This document shows positions 52,670 through 61,862 of a stretch of DNA of 64,000 nt, piece by piece; position 1 is the first letter of the stretch, and the number at the start of each line of letters is the position of its first letter. Source of the stretch: DASXQK01 sp963757155 (GTDB taxonomy: Bacteria > Pseudomonadota > Alphaproteobacteria > Dongiales > Dongiaceae); contig CAVWQS010000037.1 in NCBI GenBank assembly GCA_963757155.1, positions 1 to 64,000 on the forward strand. The letters are read 5' to 3'. The notes below the pieces were generated by a model. The model saw only the letters and a program-made list of their open reading frames with translations. It had not been told where the DNA came from and did not search any database. The position numbers were made by a program, and so were the translations under genes.

Positions 52670-52734
52670 CGGATGTTGCCGACAGCTTCGTCCGTTTGCG
52701 GCCAGGGCTGGGGAGGCCGTCAATCGCAGCGAAA

Positions 52735-52757
52735 TATCGATAAAATATCAATATTGA
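52735..52757. promoter_or_regulatory. AT-rich palindromes before the MarR gene
   Basis: Two short perfect palindromes, TATCGATA (52735-52742) and TCAATATTGA (52748-52757), lie 54 bases upstream of the MarR-like gene in an otherwise GC-rich region. MarR proteins commonly bind such AT-rich dyads, so autoregulation is plausible. The -35/-10 boxes were not resolved. Confidence 0.45.
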
Positions 52758-52810
52758 CCTGCATTAATTTGGCCCGTAGAGATGAATCCCCGCCCCGACG
52801 AGGTTGCCTT

Positions 52811-53335
52811 ATGGTCGATGACATCGTGGAATTCAGCGGGCCGGTGGTGTCATCGGCTCATCTGGCCGCCGGCGCGATGCCGGTGCTCTCCGAGTTCGAA
52901 TTCGGCGTGATCATGGTATCCCACGCCTTCGAACGCTGGATGGTCCGGTGCATGGCCGCGGCGGGCGTGCCCGACATGTCGGCGGTCGACGTGCTGGTCC
53001 TGCACACGGTCTATCACCGCGGCAAGGCGAAGCGGATGGCCGATATCTGCCTCGTCCTCAATATCGAGGACACCCATGTCGTCACCTATGCCGTGAAGAA
53101 GCTGGCGCGGCTGAAGCTCGTCACCAGCCGCAAGCAAGGCAAGGAGAAATTCATCTCGACCACGGAGGCGGGCGCCCAGGCCTGCCGGCGCTATCACGAG
53201 ATCCGCGAGGCGCTGCTCGTGCGCTCCGTCGGCGCCATGGGGGTCGATCAGCAGGCTCTCTCGCGCATCGCCGCCCAGATGCGCGTCCTCTCCGGCCATT
53301 ACGACCAGGCCGCCAGGGCCGCCGCCTCCCTCTAA
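52811..53335 (+). CDS. MarR-type winged-helix regulator
   Basis: This 174-residue regulator has a winged helix at about residues 55-125 (MSAVDVLVLHTVYHRGKAKRMADICLVLNIEDTHVVTYAVKKLARLKLVTSRKQGKEKFISTTEAG) and helical ends for dimerisation. It matches winged-helix DNA-binding proteins (MarR superfamily). The ATG at 52811 is taken from the domain start. It directly precedes the oligopeptide-type ABC/otn operon and may regulate it. Confidence 0.8.
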   Translation: MVDDIVEFSGPVVSSAHLAAGAMPVLSEFEFGVIMVSHAFERWMVRCMAAAGVPDMSAVDVLVLHTVYHRGKAKRMADICLVLNIEDTHVVTYAVKKLARLKLVTSRKQGKEKFISTTEAGAQACRRYHEIREALLVRSVGAMGVDQQALSRIAAQMRVLSGHYDQAARAAASL

Positions 53336-53689
53336 AGGCCGCGACGCTCTTATCCTCGAACGACGGCGCTGTCGGGCAAAAATCGCCCGAAAGCGTCTTG
53401 ACAAGCATCCGAACGATTTGCCAACGTTTCATCAATAAAAGTTTTAGGTCCACACAGGCGGAGTGCTTCCGATGTCGGATCTCAGATCCGAGGGGCGCCG
53501 AAAGCTCCTCCCTTGTCATCCGGCTCCATCTTCCGCCTTTGATCCGGCCCGCCGCTTTGCCCCGACGGCAGAGGGTGGCGTTGCGCGCCTGCTCCATGGT
53601 GACGTCCGGCCTGCGGATCGCGCCTGCCGGATTTGGTTTCCTGAATCAATTCAGCTGCAAACGGGGAGGTTCAATTAACTCAGCAAAAG
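53336..53689. other. Upstream region of the ABC-otn operon, no gene seen
   Basis: No credible gene lies here. A TTGACA at 53398-53403 and an AT-rich stretch at 53430-53446 hint at the operon promoter, but no -10 box is well placed. The stretch also lacks a clear operator. A short frame at 53463-53678 has no coding character. Confidence 0.4.
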
Positions 53690-55261
53690 ATGTTCCGTCG
53701 CTTCGCCCTTTCGCTGGCGCTGGCGGCAAGCACGATCACCCTCGGGGCGGCGAGCCGCGAGGCCCATGCCGCAGGCACATTGATATGGGGAATGCCGGCC
53801 GAGACCGATACGCTGGATCCCCATGCGACCGGGGGCTGGAGCACTTATCAGGTCACCTACCAGATCTTCGAAGGTCTGGTGAAGGAGGATCTGACCAAGG
53901 CCGATGCGCCGAGCCCGCCGCTCGTGCCGGGCCTGGCGACCTCCTGGGATATCTCGCCCGATGGCCTCGTCTACACCTTTCACCTGCGCCCGAATGTGAA
54001 GTTCCATGACGGCACGCCTTTCGACGCCGATGCGGTGAAGTTCAATTTCGAGCGCTTCTGGGACGAGACCTCGCCCAACTTCTACAAGAAGGCCAAGGCC
54101 TTCGTGATCGCCTATACGAAATGGATCAAGAGTGTCGAAGTCGTCGATCCCATGACGGTTCGCGTCACTCTCAAGGCGCCGAACTACCAATGGCTGCGCC
54201 AAGGCCTGCAGAGCTACGGCCAGCCGCTGATGATCAGCCCGGCCTCGGTGAAGAAATACGGCAATGAGGGGGTGGCGACCCATCCGATCGGCACCGGCCC
54301 CTTCCGTTTCGTCCAGCGTGACCAGGGCGTGAAGACGATCCTCGAGCGCAATCCCGACTACTGGGGCACCAAGGCCCAGCTCGACAAGGTGATCTACCGC
54401 CCGCTTCAGGATCCCGCCACCCGTGTCAATGCGCTGGAGAATGGCGAGATCCAGATGATGACGACCCCGCCCTGGGACGAGATCGACCGTCTCGTCGGCG
54501 AGGGAATGGTGCTCTCCACCAATAAGAACGTACCCTACATCAACTTCATCCATCTCAATCTGAAGAACCCGGCGCTGCAGGATGTGCGGGTGCGCCAGGC
54601 GATCAACATGGCGATCGACCGCGAGGGGATCGCCAAGGAGATCTATCACGCCACCGGCCGGGCCGAATACGGCATGCTCTCGCCCGGCACCGATGCCTAT
54701 GACCCGAGCTTCACCAGCTATAAATACGACCCGGAGGGGGCCAAGAAGCTGCTCGCCGAGGCCGGCCATGCCGACGGGCTGAAGCTGATCTTCGAGATAC
54801 CGCAATACGGCACGGGCGAGATCGTCGAGACCTGGATCCAGCGCGACCTGAAGAAGGTCGGAATCGATGTCGAGCTGCGCAAGTTCGAGTGGATCACCTA
54901 TCTCGGCAAATGGGCGGGCGGCATGTCGGCGGATGTCGGCATGAATGAGATCGGCTGGGGCATGTCGACGCCGGCCTGGATCGACATCGTCACGCGTTGC
55001 GATTCCGCCCCGCCCGGCGGCGAGAACTCCGGCTACTACTGCAACCACGAGGTCGACAAGCTGCTCGACCAGGCGATCCTGGAGAGCGACCCGGCCAAGG
55101 CCAAGGTGCTCTACCAGAAGGCGAACCGCATCATCATGGACGATGCCGCCTATGTTCCGATCGTCGACGATCTGCAGCCGATCCTGCTGTCGCCGAAGGT
55201 GAAGGGCTTCGTCAATCCGCCTGAGGACTGGTACGATCTTTCGACAGTATCGGTCGAATAG
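53690..55261 (+). CDS. ABC importer substrate-binding protein, family 5 (peptide type)
   Basis: This 523-residue periplasmic binding protein has a signal peptide ending AHA. Its SBP family 5 pattern includes ETDTLDPHATGGWSTYQVTYQIFEGLV, FHLRPNVKFHDGTPFDADAVKFNFERF, ATHPIGTGPFRFVQ and RQAINMAIDREGIAKEIYHATGRAEYGMLSPGT. It carries di/oligopeptides, glutathione, nickel or sugars in related systems. No lipobox is seen. It is the first gene of the operon, 44 bases before the permease. Confidence 0.9.
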   Translation: MFRRFALSLALAASTITLGAASREAHAAGTLIWGMPAETDTLDPHATGGWSTYQVTYQIFEGLVKEDLTKADAPSPPLVPGLATSWDISPDGLVYTFHLRPNVKFHDGTPFDADAVKFNFERFWDETSPNFYKKAKAFVIAYTKWIKSVEVVDPMTVRVTLKAPNYQWLRQGLQSYGQPLMISPASVKKYGNEGVATHPIGTGPFRFVQRDQGVKTILERNPDYWGTKAQLDKVIYRPLQDPATRVNALENGEIQMMTTPPWDEIDRLVGEGMVLSTNKNVPYINFIHLNLKNPALQDVRVRQAINMAIDREGIAKEIYHATGRAEYGMLSPGTDAYDPSFTSYKYDPEGAKKLLAEAGHADGLKLIFEIPQYGTGEIVETWIQRDLKKVGIDVELRKFEWITYLGKWAGGMSADVGMNEIGWGMSTPAWIDIVTRCDSAPPGGENSGYYCNHEVDKLLDQAILESDPAKAKVLYQKANRIIMDDAAYVPIVDDLQPILLSPKVKGFVNPPEDWYDLSTVSVE

Positions 55262-55305
55262 CCCGGCACCTCTCCGCCGGGCGCGGCTTTAAAGTCAGGC
55301 GGTCT

Positions 55306-56265
55306 ATGGGATCGTTCCTCGCCAGGCGGCTACTTGCGGTTCTTCCCGTGATCCTGGGCGTATCAGTTGTGATCTTCCTTTTGATCCAACTGGCGCCCGG
55401 GGACACGGCGACGGTACTCCTGGGACCCCAGGCGACCGAAGACGCCAAAAAGGAGCTCCGCCACGTCCTCGGGCTCGACCGCTCCTTGCCGGTGCAATAT
55501 GTGAGCTGGCTCGGGCGGACTCTGGAAGGCGACTTCGGGGAGTCCATCGCGACCCAGATCCCGGTCGTCGATCTGGTCCTGCCGCGCTTCGTCAATACCA
55601 TGATCCTGACCTTCGCGAGCCTGCTGCTCGCCATCGTCATCGGCTATTCCGTTGGGCTCTTCGCCGCCTTGCGCGCCAACTCCTTCTTCGACCGGCTGAC
55701 CATGTCCATCACCTTGCTCGCCGGCAGCGCGCCACCCTTCTGGCTCGGCCTCATCCTGGTCCTGCTTTTCGCCCTCAAGCTGCGCTGGCTGCCGGTCTCG
55801 GGCATGCAGGATCTGGCGGGGGAGGGCGGTCTGCTGGATATGCTGCGCCATCTCGTCCTGCCGGCCGTGACCACGGCCCTCGGTCCTGCGGCCATCATCA
55901 CCCGCATCGTGCGCTCCAGCGTCATGGAGGCGCTGCAGAAACCCCATGTCCGGGTGGCACGCGCCAAGGGGCTGCGGCGCAAGGATCTGATCCGCCGCCA
56001 TGTCCTTCTGAACGCGCTTCCACCCATCATCACCATTACCGGCCTTCAGCTCGGCTATCTCGTCGGCGGCGCGCTGCTGACCGAGGTGGTCTTCGCCTGG
56101 CCGGGCCTGGGCTCGCTGCTCTACGATTCCATCACCGCGCGGGATCTGCCGGTGCTGCAGGCGACGACGCTGCTGATCGCGCTGGCCTTCGTGCTCGCCA
56201 ATATCGTTGTCGACACCATCAATGCGATCCTCGATCCCCGGCTGCGCGAGGTCCTGAAGGCATGA
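55306..56265 (+). CDS. ABC importer permease, DppB type
   Basis: This 319-residue membrane permease has the N-terminal LLAVLPVILGVSVVIFLLIQLAPGD, a typical DppB start, six hydrophobic helices, and the EAA-like loop EALQKPHVRVARAKGLRRKDLIRRHVLLNALPP that contacts the ATPases. It overlaps the next permease gene by four bases. Confidence 0.92.
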   Translation: MGSFLARRLLAVLPVILGVSVVIFLLIQLAPGDTATVLLGPQATEDAKKELRHVLGLDRSLPVQYVSWLGRTLEGDFGESIATQIPVVDLVLPRFVNTMILTFASLLLAIVIGYSVGLFAALRANSFFDRLTMSITLLAGSAPPFWLGLILVLLFALKLRWLPVSGMQDLAGEGGLLDMLRHLVLPAVTTALGPAAIITRIVRSSVMEALQKPHVRVARAKGLRRKDLIRRHVLLNALPPIITITGLQLGYLVGGALLTEVVFAWPGLGSLLYDSITARDLPVLQATTLLIALAFVLANIVVDTINAILDPRLREVLKA

Positions 56266-57179
56266 GCAGTCCGGCTGTGGTCAAGGAAGACCGGCGGGTG
56301 GCCGACGGCGCGTCACCTGGCCGGCCGAAAGCCGCTTCGGCGCGCTTCTGGCGGATCAAATCCTTCTGTCGCAACCGCGCGGCGATGATCGCGGCGGTGT
56401 TTCTCAGCCTCGTGGCGCTGGCCGTCATCTTCGCGCCCTTGATCAGCGGCCATAGCCCGGACGACGCCGACAATCTCGCGCGCTATGCGCCCATCGGGAC
56501 CCCCGGCTACATCCTCGGCACCGATCAGCAGGGCCGCGACATGCTGGCCCGGTTGCTCTACGGGGGACGCGTCTCGCTGCTGGTCGGCATGGTGCCGACG
56601 CTGACCGCCGGCGCCATCGGCCTCGCCCTCGGCCTTCTGGCGGGCTTCCTTCGCGGCGTCATCGACCAGGTCATCATGCGCTGCCTCGACGTGGTCTTCG
56701 CCTTTCCCATGGTCCTGCTGGCGATCGCAATCGCCGGCGCCATGCGCGCCGGGGCGAGCACGGAGATCATCTCGATCACGATCATCCTGATTCCCTATTT
56801 CGCCCGGCTGGCCCGGACCGCGACCGAGGGCGTGATACCCATGCCCTTCATCGAAGCGGCGCGGGCGGCGGGTGGGTCGCGCGCCACCATCATGCTGCGC
56901 TACGTGCTGCCCAATGTCTTCAGCCCGGTCATCGTCTATGCCACGACTCTGATGGGGCTGATGATCGTGGTCGGCTCCGGGCTCAGCTTTCTCGGCCTCG
57001 GCGTCCAGCCCCCGGCGGCGGATTGGGGCGCCATGGTCGCCGACGGGCGGGTGGTTCTGCGCCGGGCGCCGCATGTGACGGTGCTGCCCGGACTCGTGAT
57101 ACTGGCCGTCTCGCTGGCCTTCAATTTCCTCGGCGACGGAATCCGCGATTCCCTCGATCCGCGGACGATCCGCCGATGA
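56262..57179 (+). CDS. ABC importer permease, DppC type
   Basis: This 305-residue permease has an N-terminal cytoplasmic extension of about 45 residues, typical of DppC. It then shows six membrane segments, ILGTDQQGRDMLARLLYGGRVSLLVG, and the EAA loop FIEAARAAGGSRATIMLRYVLPNVFSPVIVY. It pairs with the DppB-type permease. It overlaps the following ATPase gene by four bases. Confidence 0.92.
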   Translation: MSSPAVVKEDRRVADGASPGRPKAASARFWRIKSFCRNRAAMIAAVFLSLVALAVIFAPLISGHSPDDADNLARYAPIGTPGYILGTDQQGRDMLARLLYGGRVSLLVGMVPTLTAGAIGLALGLLAGFLRGVIDQVIMRCLDVVFAFPMVLLAIAIAGAMRAGASTEIISITIILIPYFARLARTATEGVIPMPFIEAARAAGGSRATIMLRYVLPNVFSPVIVYATTLMGLMIVVGSGLSFLGLGVQPPAADWGAMVADGRVVLRRAPHVTVLPGLVILAVSLAFNFLGDGIRDSLDPRTIRR

Positions 57180-58186
57180 GCCCGGGGACGGCGCCCCAAG
57201 CCGGGGACATCACGCTGCAGGTCAGCAATCTGGCGACGCGCTTCGGCTCGGACCGCCGGGGTGCCACCGTCGTCGACGGTGTCGACCTCGCGCTCCGGCG
57301 CGGGCGCACCACCGCCCTCGTCGGTGAATCGGGCTCGGGCAAAACGGCGACCGCGCTTTCCATCATGCGGCTGATCGAGCCGCCCGGGCGGATCATTTCC
57401 GGCGAGATCCTCCTCGACGGCACCGATCTTCTCGGGCTCGACGAGGAGGAGATGACGGCGGTGCGCGGCGCCCGCATCGGCATGATCTTCCAGGATCCGC
57501 TCACCTCGCTCAATCCGGCGCTCAGCATCGGCCGGCAGATCGCCGAGACGATTCTTGCCCATGAGAATGTCACCGATGTCGAGGCGCGGCGGCGGGCGAT
57601 CGAACTGCTCACCCATGTCGGCGTCGCGGAGGCCACCCGGCGGGTCGACGATTATCCACATCATTTCAGCGGCGGCATGCGCCAGCGCGTGCTGATCGCC
57701 GCCGCCATCAGCTGCCAGCCCCAGATCATCATCGCCGACGAGCCGACCACCGCCCTCGACGTGACCGTCCAGGCCAAGATCCTGCGCCTGCTTCACGATT
57801 TGCAGCAGGAGATGCACGCCTCCCTTCTCTTGATCACCCATGATCTGGGCGTGGTCGCCTCGATGGCCGATGAGGTCCTGGTCATGTATGCCGGGCGGAT
57901 CGTCGAGCGGGCGGATGTCGATACGCTGTTTCATCATCCTCGGCACCCCTATACCAAGGCGCTGCTGGCCTGCATGGCGGGGATCGAGGACGATCGGGGC
58001 GAGCCCTTGGAGCCCATCGAGGGCATGGCGCCCGATCTGACCGATCCCCCGCCCGGATGCCGCTTCGCGCCGCGCTGTTCCCAGGCGCAAGACAGATGCC
58101 GGGTGGAGGAGCCGCGCCTGCGCGCGATATCCGCCACCCAGGAGGTGGCCTGCCTGCTCGTCCAGGCGGAGATGGCCCATGGCTGA
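57176..58186 (+). CDS. ABC importer ATPase, DppD type
   Basis: This 336-residue ATPase has Walker A VGESGSGKTATALS, signature HHFSGGMRQRVLIA, Walker B QIIIADEPTTALD and the C-terminal oligopeptide_HPY domain with its Cys cluster region (PGCRFAPRCSQAQDRC), which carries an iron-sulfur cluster in some homologues. It overlaps the next ATPase gene by eight bases. Confidence 0.93.
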   Translation: MSPGTAPQAGDITLQVSNLATRFGSDRRGATVVDGVDLALRRGRTTALVGESGSGKTATALSIMRLIEPPGRIISGEILLDGTDLLGLDEEEMTAVRGARIGMIFQDPLTSLNPALSIGRQIAETILAHENVTDVEARRRAIELLTHVGVAEATRRVDDYPHHFSGGMRQRVLIAAAISCQPQIIIADEPTTALDVTVQAKILRLLHDLQQEMHASLLLITHDLGVVASMADEVLVMYAGRIVERADVDTLFHHPRHPYTKALLACMAGIEDDRGEPLEPIEGMAPDLTDPPPGCRFAPRCSQAQDRCRVEEPRLRAISATQEVACLLVQAEMAHG

Positions 58187-59177
58187 GCCCTTGCTCGAGG
58201 TTGCGGGGCTGATGAAGCGCTTCGCCGGGCGCGGCTCGAAGGCGGTGGGCGTGCAGGCCGTGGCCGATGTGCATCTGACGCTGGCGCGCGGGGAGACGCT
58301 CGGCCTGGTGGGCGAGAGCGGCTGCGGGAAGTCGACCCTGTCGCGGCTCATCCTCTCGCTGATCGATTCCGACCACGGACATGTCCGGATCGACGGTGCC
58401 GATTTCCTCTCGGCACCGACGCGCCAGAAGCGCCTGATGCGCCGGCGGATCCAGATCGTGTTCCAGGATGCGCTCTCCTCGCTCAACCCCCGCATGACGG
58501 TGGGCGTCAATATCGCCGAGCCGATGCGCCTTCAGGGCCTGGGCAGGCGGGTCGAGCGCGAGGAGGAAGCGCGCCGGCTTCTGGAGCTTGTCGGATTGCG
58601 GGCCGAGGACGCCGACCGCTATCCCCATGAATTCTCCGGTGGACAGTGCCAGCGCATCGCCATCGCCAGGGCCCTGGTGCTGAAGCCCGAGATCGTCGTC
58701 TTCGACGAGGCCGTCTCGGCTTTGGATGTCTCGATCCGGGCCCAGATCCTGCGGCTGGTGCTGGATCTGCAGCAGAGGCTCGGCCTCTCCTATATCTTCA
58801 TTTCCCATGACCTCGGCGTCGTCAAACGGATCTGCGATCGCATCGCCGTGATGTATCTCGGCCGCATCGTGGAGATCGGGCCTTCGGAAATGGTCTGCCG
58901 GGCGCCGCGACATCCTTATACGGAGGCGCTTCTGCGGGCGATCCCCATCGCCGATCCCCGACGGATGCGCGTGGAGAACCTGGGCCTGATCGAGGGCGAT
59001 ACGATGATTACGGCCAAGCCCGAGGCCTGCGCCTTCGAGCCGCGCTGCCCCTACCGGTTTGCGCCCTGCAGCTCGCGCCAGCCAGCCTTGGCCGAGGTGG
59101 CGCCCGGCCACAAGGCCGCCTGCTTCCTCAATGAAACACCCCAAGAGCACATCTCAATTCAGCATGGAGGATCATGA
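58179..59177 (+). CDS. ABC importer ATPase, DppF type
   Basis: This 332-residue ATPase has Walker A VGESGCGKSTLSRL, signature HEFSGGQCQRIAIA and Walker B IVVFDEAVSALD, where Ala replaces the usual Pro of DEP. It has the C-terminal ACAFEPRCPYRFAPC region. It is the partner of the DppD-type ATPase. It overlaps the pyroglutamyl-peptidase gene by four bases, so this hydrolase belongs to the importer operon. Confidence 0.92.
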   Translation: MAEPLLEVAGLMKRFAGRGSKAVGVQAVADVHLTLARGETLGLVGESGCGKSTLSRLILSLIDSDHGHVRIDGADFLSAPTRQKRLMRRRIQIVFQDALSSLNPRMTVGVNIAEPMRLQGLGRRVEREEEARRLLELVGLRAEDADRYPHEFSGGQCQRIAIARALVLKPEIVVFDEAVSALDVSIRAQILRLVLDLQQRLGLSYIFISHDLGVVKRICDRIAVMYLGRIVEIGPSEMVCRAPRHPYTEALLRAIPIADPRRMRVENLGLIEGDTMITAKPEACAFEPRCPYRFAPCSSRQPALAEVAPGHKAACFLNETPQEHISIQHGGS

Positions 59178-59839
59178 CGATGGCCGCGCAGATCGTCGTA
59201 ACCGGCTTCGAGCCCTGGGCTCATGGCGTCGAAAACCCAACCCTCGACGTCCTCGATCAGCTCCGCGCCTCGAACGATATCGAGGGCGATCTGACGACGG
59301 TGCGCCTGCCCGTCGAATCCGACAGGCTCGCCGACATCACCAGCAAGACGCTCGACGAGCTGCGCCCCGATCTCTGGATCAGCCTGGGCCTGGCGGCGGG
59401 GCTTGCCGTGATCGCCGTGGAGCGCATCGCCGCCAATGTCATGGATTTTCCCATTCCCGACAATGTCGGCATCCAGCATGGCGGCAAGCCGGTCTTCGAA
59501 GGCGGGCCGGCCGCGCATATGGCGACACTGCCCGTCAAGACGATCGCCACGGAGCTGCGCAAGAACGGGGTGCCTGCCAAGGTGTCGAATTCGCCCTCGA
59601 CCTATCTGTGCAACCAGATGATGTATACGGTGCTTCATTTGGTCGAGCAGAAGGGATTGAAGACGCGTGCGGGATTCATCCATGTTCCGGCCCACCCCGG
59701 GCTGGCGGCGCTGCAGGAATATCCCTTGGTGGAGATGCCCTCGATGAGCACGGAGCTGATGACCAAGGCGGTCAAGCAGGCCATCCGGATTTCGCTCAGC
59801 GTCGAGCAGGATCATCGCCAGCCCGGCTTCAACTACTGA
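59174..59839 (+). CDS. pcp: Pyroglutamyl-peptidase I-like cysteine hydrolase
   Basis: This 221-residue C15 family peptidase has the catalytic triad Glu83 (VERIAANVMDF), Cys146 (STYLCNQMMY) and His170 (GFIHVPAHP). It starts VVTGFEPWAHGVENP, as usual. It removes N-terminal pyroglutamate from peptides, or may cleave another small lactam. Its place between the peptide-type importer and the otn genes is unusual and suggests that the imported substrate holds a lactam or amide. Length is normal for the family. Confidence 0.85.
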   Translation: MTMAAQIVVTGFEPWAHGVENPTLDVLDQLRASNDIEGDLTTVRLPVESDRLADITSKTLDELRPDLWISLGLAAGLAVIAVERIAANVMDFPIPDNVGIQHGGKPVFEGGPAAHMATLPVKTIATELRKNGVPAKVSNSPSTYLCNQMMYTVLHLVEQKGLKTRAGFIHVPAHPGLAALQEYPLVEMPSMSTELMTKAVKQAIRISLSVEQDHRQPGFNY

Positions 59840-59879
59840 ACCCCAGGCATCGAGGCGTAGGCAAGGCGGAGAGCAAGGC

Positions 59880-61136
59880 ATGCTGCTGGGCTGCATCGCG
59901 GATGATTTCACCGGCGCCAGCGATCTCGCCAATACCCTCGCCAAGACAGGTTTCCGCACCACTCAGTTCATCGGCGTGCCCGAGGGGGCGGCGTCCGGCG
60001 ATTGCGAGGCCGGGGTGGTCGCTCTCAAGAGCCGCTCCATTCCCGCGGCCGAGGCGGTTGCCCAATCCCTGACCGCCCTCGACTGGCTGAGGAATCAGGG
60101 CGTGGAGCAATATCTCTTCAAATATTGCTCGACCTTCGATTCCACCCCGGAAGGCAATATCGGGCCGGTGGGCGAAGCCTTGGCCGATGCCCTGGGCAGC
60201 AAGGGCGTGGCGGTCTGCCCGGCCTTTCCCCAGGCGGGCCGCCGGGTCTTCCAGGGCCATCTCTTCGTCGGCGATCGGTTGCTCTCGGAATCCGGCATGG
60301 AGCATCATCCGCTCAATCCCATGACCGATCCGGATCTCCGGCGCTGGCTCGCGCGCCAGTCCCGCCATCCCGTCGGCCATGTGGCCTGGCAGGCGGTGGC
60401 CGCGGGGGCGGAGTCGATCCGCACCGCGCTCGCGGCGAGCGCGGCCAAAGGCGAATGGCTGACGGTGGTCGATGCCATCGAGGATCGCGATCTGCTGGCG
60501 CTGGGTGCTGCCCTCGACGGCGCGCGCCTGCTGACGGGTGGATCGGGCATCGCCCTCGGTCTTGCCGCCAATTTCGCCAAGGCGGGCCGGTTAGCCAAGC
60601 AAGGCTCGGCCTTCAAGCCGCGGCGCGGACCTGCGGCGGTGCTGGCCGGCAGCTGCTCCGGGGCCACCTTGGGACAGGTCGCCGCCTTCAAGGCCGACCA
60701 TCCCGCTTTTGCCCTGGAGGTCGAGGGGCTGATGGCCGGCGAGATCACCGTGCCGGCTGCGCTGGCTTTCATGCGCGCGCATCTGGCGGAGGCGCCGCTC
60801 TGCTATTCCTCGGCACCGCCCGAGGCGGTGCAGCGGGCCCATGCGCGCCATGGCCGTGCCGAAGTGGCGGAGCGCGTCGAGAGCTTCTTCGGCAACCTCG
60901 CCCAGGGTCTCGCCGACCTGGGTGTCGGCCGCCTGGTCGTGGCCGGCGGCGAGACGTCGGGCGCCGTGGTGACCGCCCTCGGCCTCACCGCCTTCGACAT
61001 CGGGCCGGAGATCGATCCCGGCGTGCCGGCGCTGTCGACCCGCGAGGGCGATCTCGCCATCGCCCTCAAGTCGGGGAATTTCGGCGGGCCGGATTTCTTC
61101 GCCAAGGCGCTGGGGGTGTTGGAGAGCGGGCGGTGA
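59880..61136 (+). CDS. otnK: 3-oxo-tetronate kinase (DUF1537 family)
   Basis: This 418-residue four-carbon acid sugar kinase begins MLLGCIADDFTGASDLANTLAKTGFRT and has the C-terminal nucleotide-binding block LVVAGGETSGAVVTALGL and ALKSGNFGGPDFFAKAL. It phosphorylates 3-oxo-tetronate at C4, the step before decarboxylation by OtnC. It is 40 bases after pcp and overlaps otnC by four bases. The dehydrogenase and isomerase (LtnD, OtnI) of the standard pathway are not in the window. Confidence 0.9.
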   Translation: MLLGCIADDFTGASDLANTLAKTGFRTTQFIGVPEGAASGDCEAGVVALKSRSIPAAEAVAQSLTALDWLRNQGVEQYLFKYCSTFDSTPEGNIGPVGEALADALGSKGVAVCPAFPQAGRRVFQGHLFVGDRLLSESGMEHHPLNPMTDPDLRRWLARQSRHPVGHVAWQAVAAGAESIRTALAASAAKGEWLTVVDAIEDRDLLALGAALDGARLLTGGSGIALGLAANFAKAGRLAKQGSAFKPRRGPAAVLAGSCSGATLGQVAAFKADHPAFALEVEGLMAGEITVPAALAFMRAHLAEAPLCYSSAPPEAVQRAHARHGRAEVAERVESFFGNLAQGLADLGVGRLVVAGGETSGAVVTALGLTAFDIGPEIDPGVPALSTREGDLAIALKSGNFGGPDFFAKALGVLESGR

Positions 61137-61791
61137 GCGAGACGCGGTTGCGCGAGGAGATCGTGCGCTTCGCCCGCTCGCTGTTCGAGCGCGGGCTCAC
61201 ACCCGGCTCTTCCGGCAATATCAGCCTCAGGCTCGAGGACGGCGGCTGGCTGGTGACGCCGACCAACGCCTCCTTGGGCTTCCTCGACCCGGCCCGGCTC
61301 TCGCGGCTGGATGGCAAGGGCCGCCTGCTCAGCGGCGACAAGCCGACCAAGGAGATACCCCTGCACAGGCGGTCTATGACTCGCGCCGCGGGGTGGGTGC
61401 GATCGTCCATCTGCATTCGACCCATGCGGTGGCTCTTTCCATGCTGCCGGAGGTCGACCCCGCCGATGTCCTGCCGCCGCTGACGGCCTATTACCTGATG
61501 CGGGTGGGGCGGACCGCGCTGCTGCCCTATTTCCGTCCCGGTGATCCGGCGGTCGCCGACGCCATCCGCGGTCTGGCGGGCAGATATGCCGCGGTGCTGC
61601 TGGCCAATCACGGGCCGGTCGTCGCCGGCGCCTCGCTGGAGGCGGCGGTCTTCGCCATGGAGGAGCTGGAGGAGACGGCGAAGCTCCACCTCCTGCTGCG
61701 CGGCCTCAATCCCCGCCTGCTGAACCCGGCCCAGATCCGCGACCTGGCCGCGGCCTTCGATTTGGATCTGGTGGCCCCCAAGCCCGCCTAG
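61133..61791 (+). pseudogene. otnC: 3-oxo-tetronate 4-phosphate decarboxylase (class II aldolase family), frameshifted
   Basis: The gene starts at a GTG overlapping the otnK stop and reads SETRLREEIVRFARSLFERGLTPGSSGNISLRLEDGGWLVTPTNASLGFLD, the class II aldolase pattern. After DKPTKEIPLHR, near 61369, one base is missing; inserting a G gives AVYDSRRGVGAIVHLHSTHAVALS, which holds the zinc-binding His motif. The end is GLAGRYAAVLLANHGPVV. The 659 bases are one short of a clean frame. Unless this is a sequencing indel, the pathway would stop after the kinase step. Confidence 0.85.
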
Positions 61792-61811
61792 CGAAGCGGC
61801 GACCTAACGAA

Positions 61812-61840
61812 AACGGCCGCCGGTTTTGCCGGCGGCCGTT
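61812..61840. terminator. Bidirectional terminator of otn operon and gcrA
   Basis: A perfect 12-bp stem AACGGCCGCCGG/CCGGCGGCCGTT encloses the loop TTTTG. T-rich sequence follows on both strands (TCTTTCG on plus; CGTTTTCG on minus). It lies between the convergent ends of otnC and gcrA. Confidence 0.85.
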
Positions 61841-61862
61841 TCTTTCGTTCGCTCCGAACCGA

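Noticed and set aside
53463..53678. 71-codon ORF before the ABC operon
   Set aside because: Composition and codon pattern are not coding-like, and it has no homologous look; the region is better read as the operon's upstream region.
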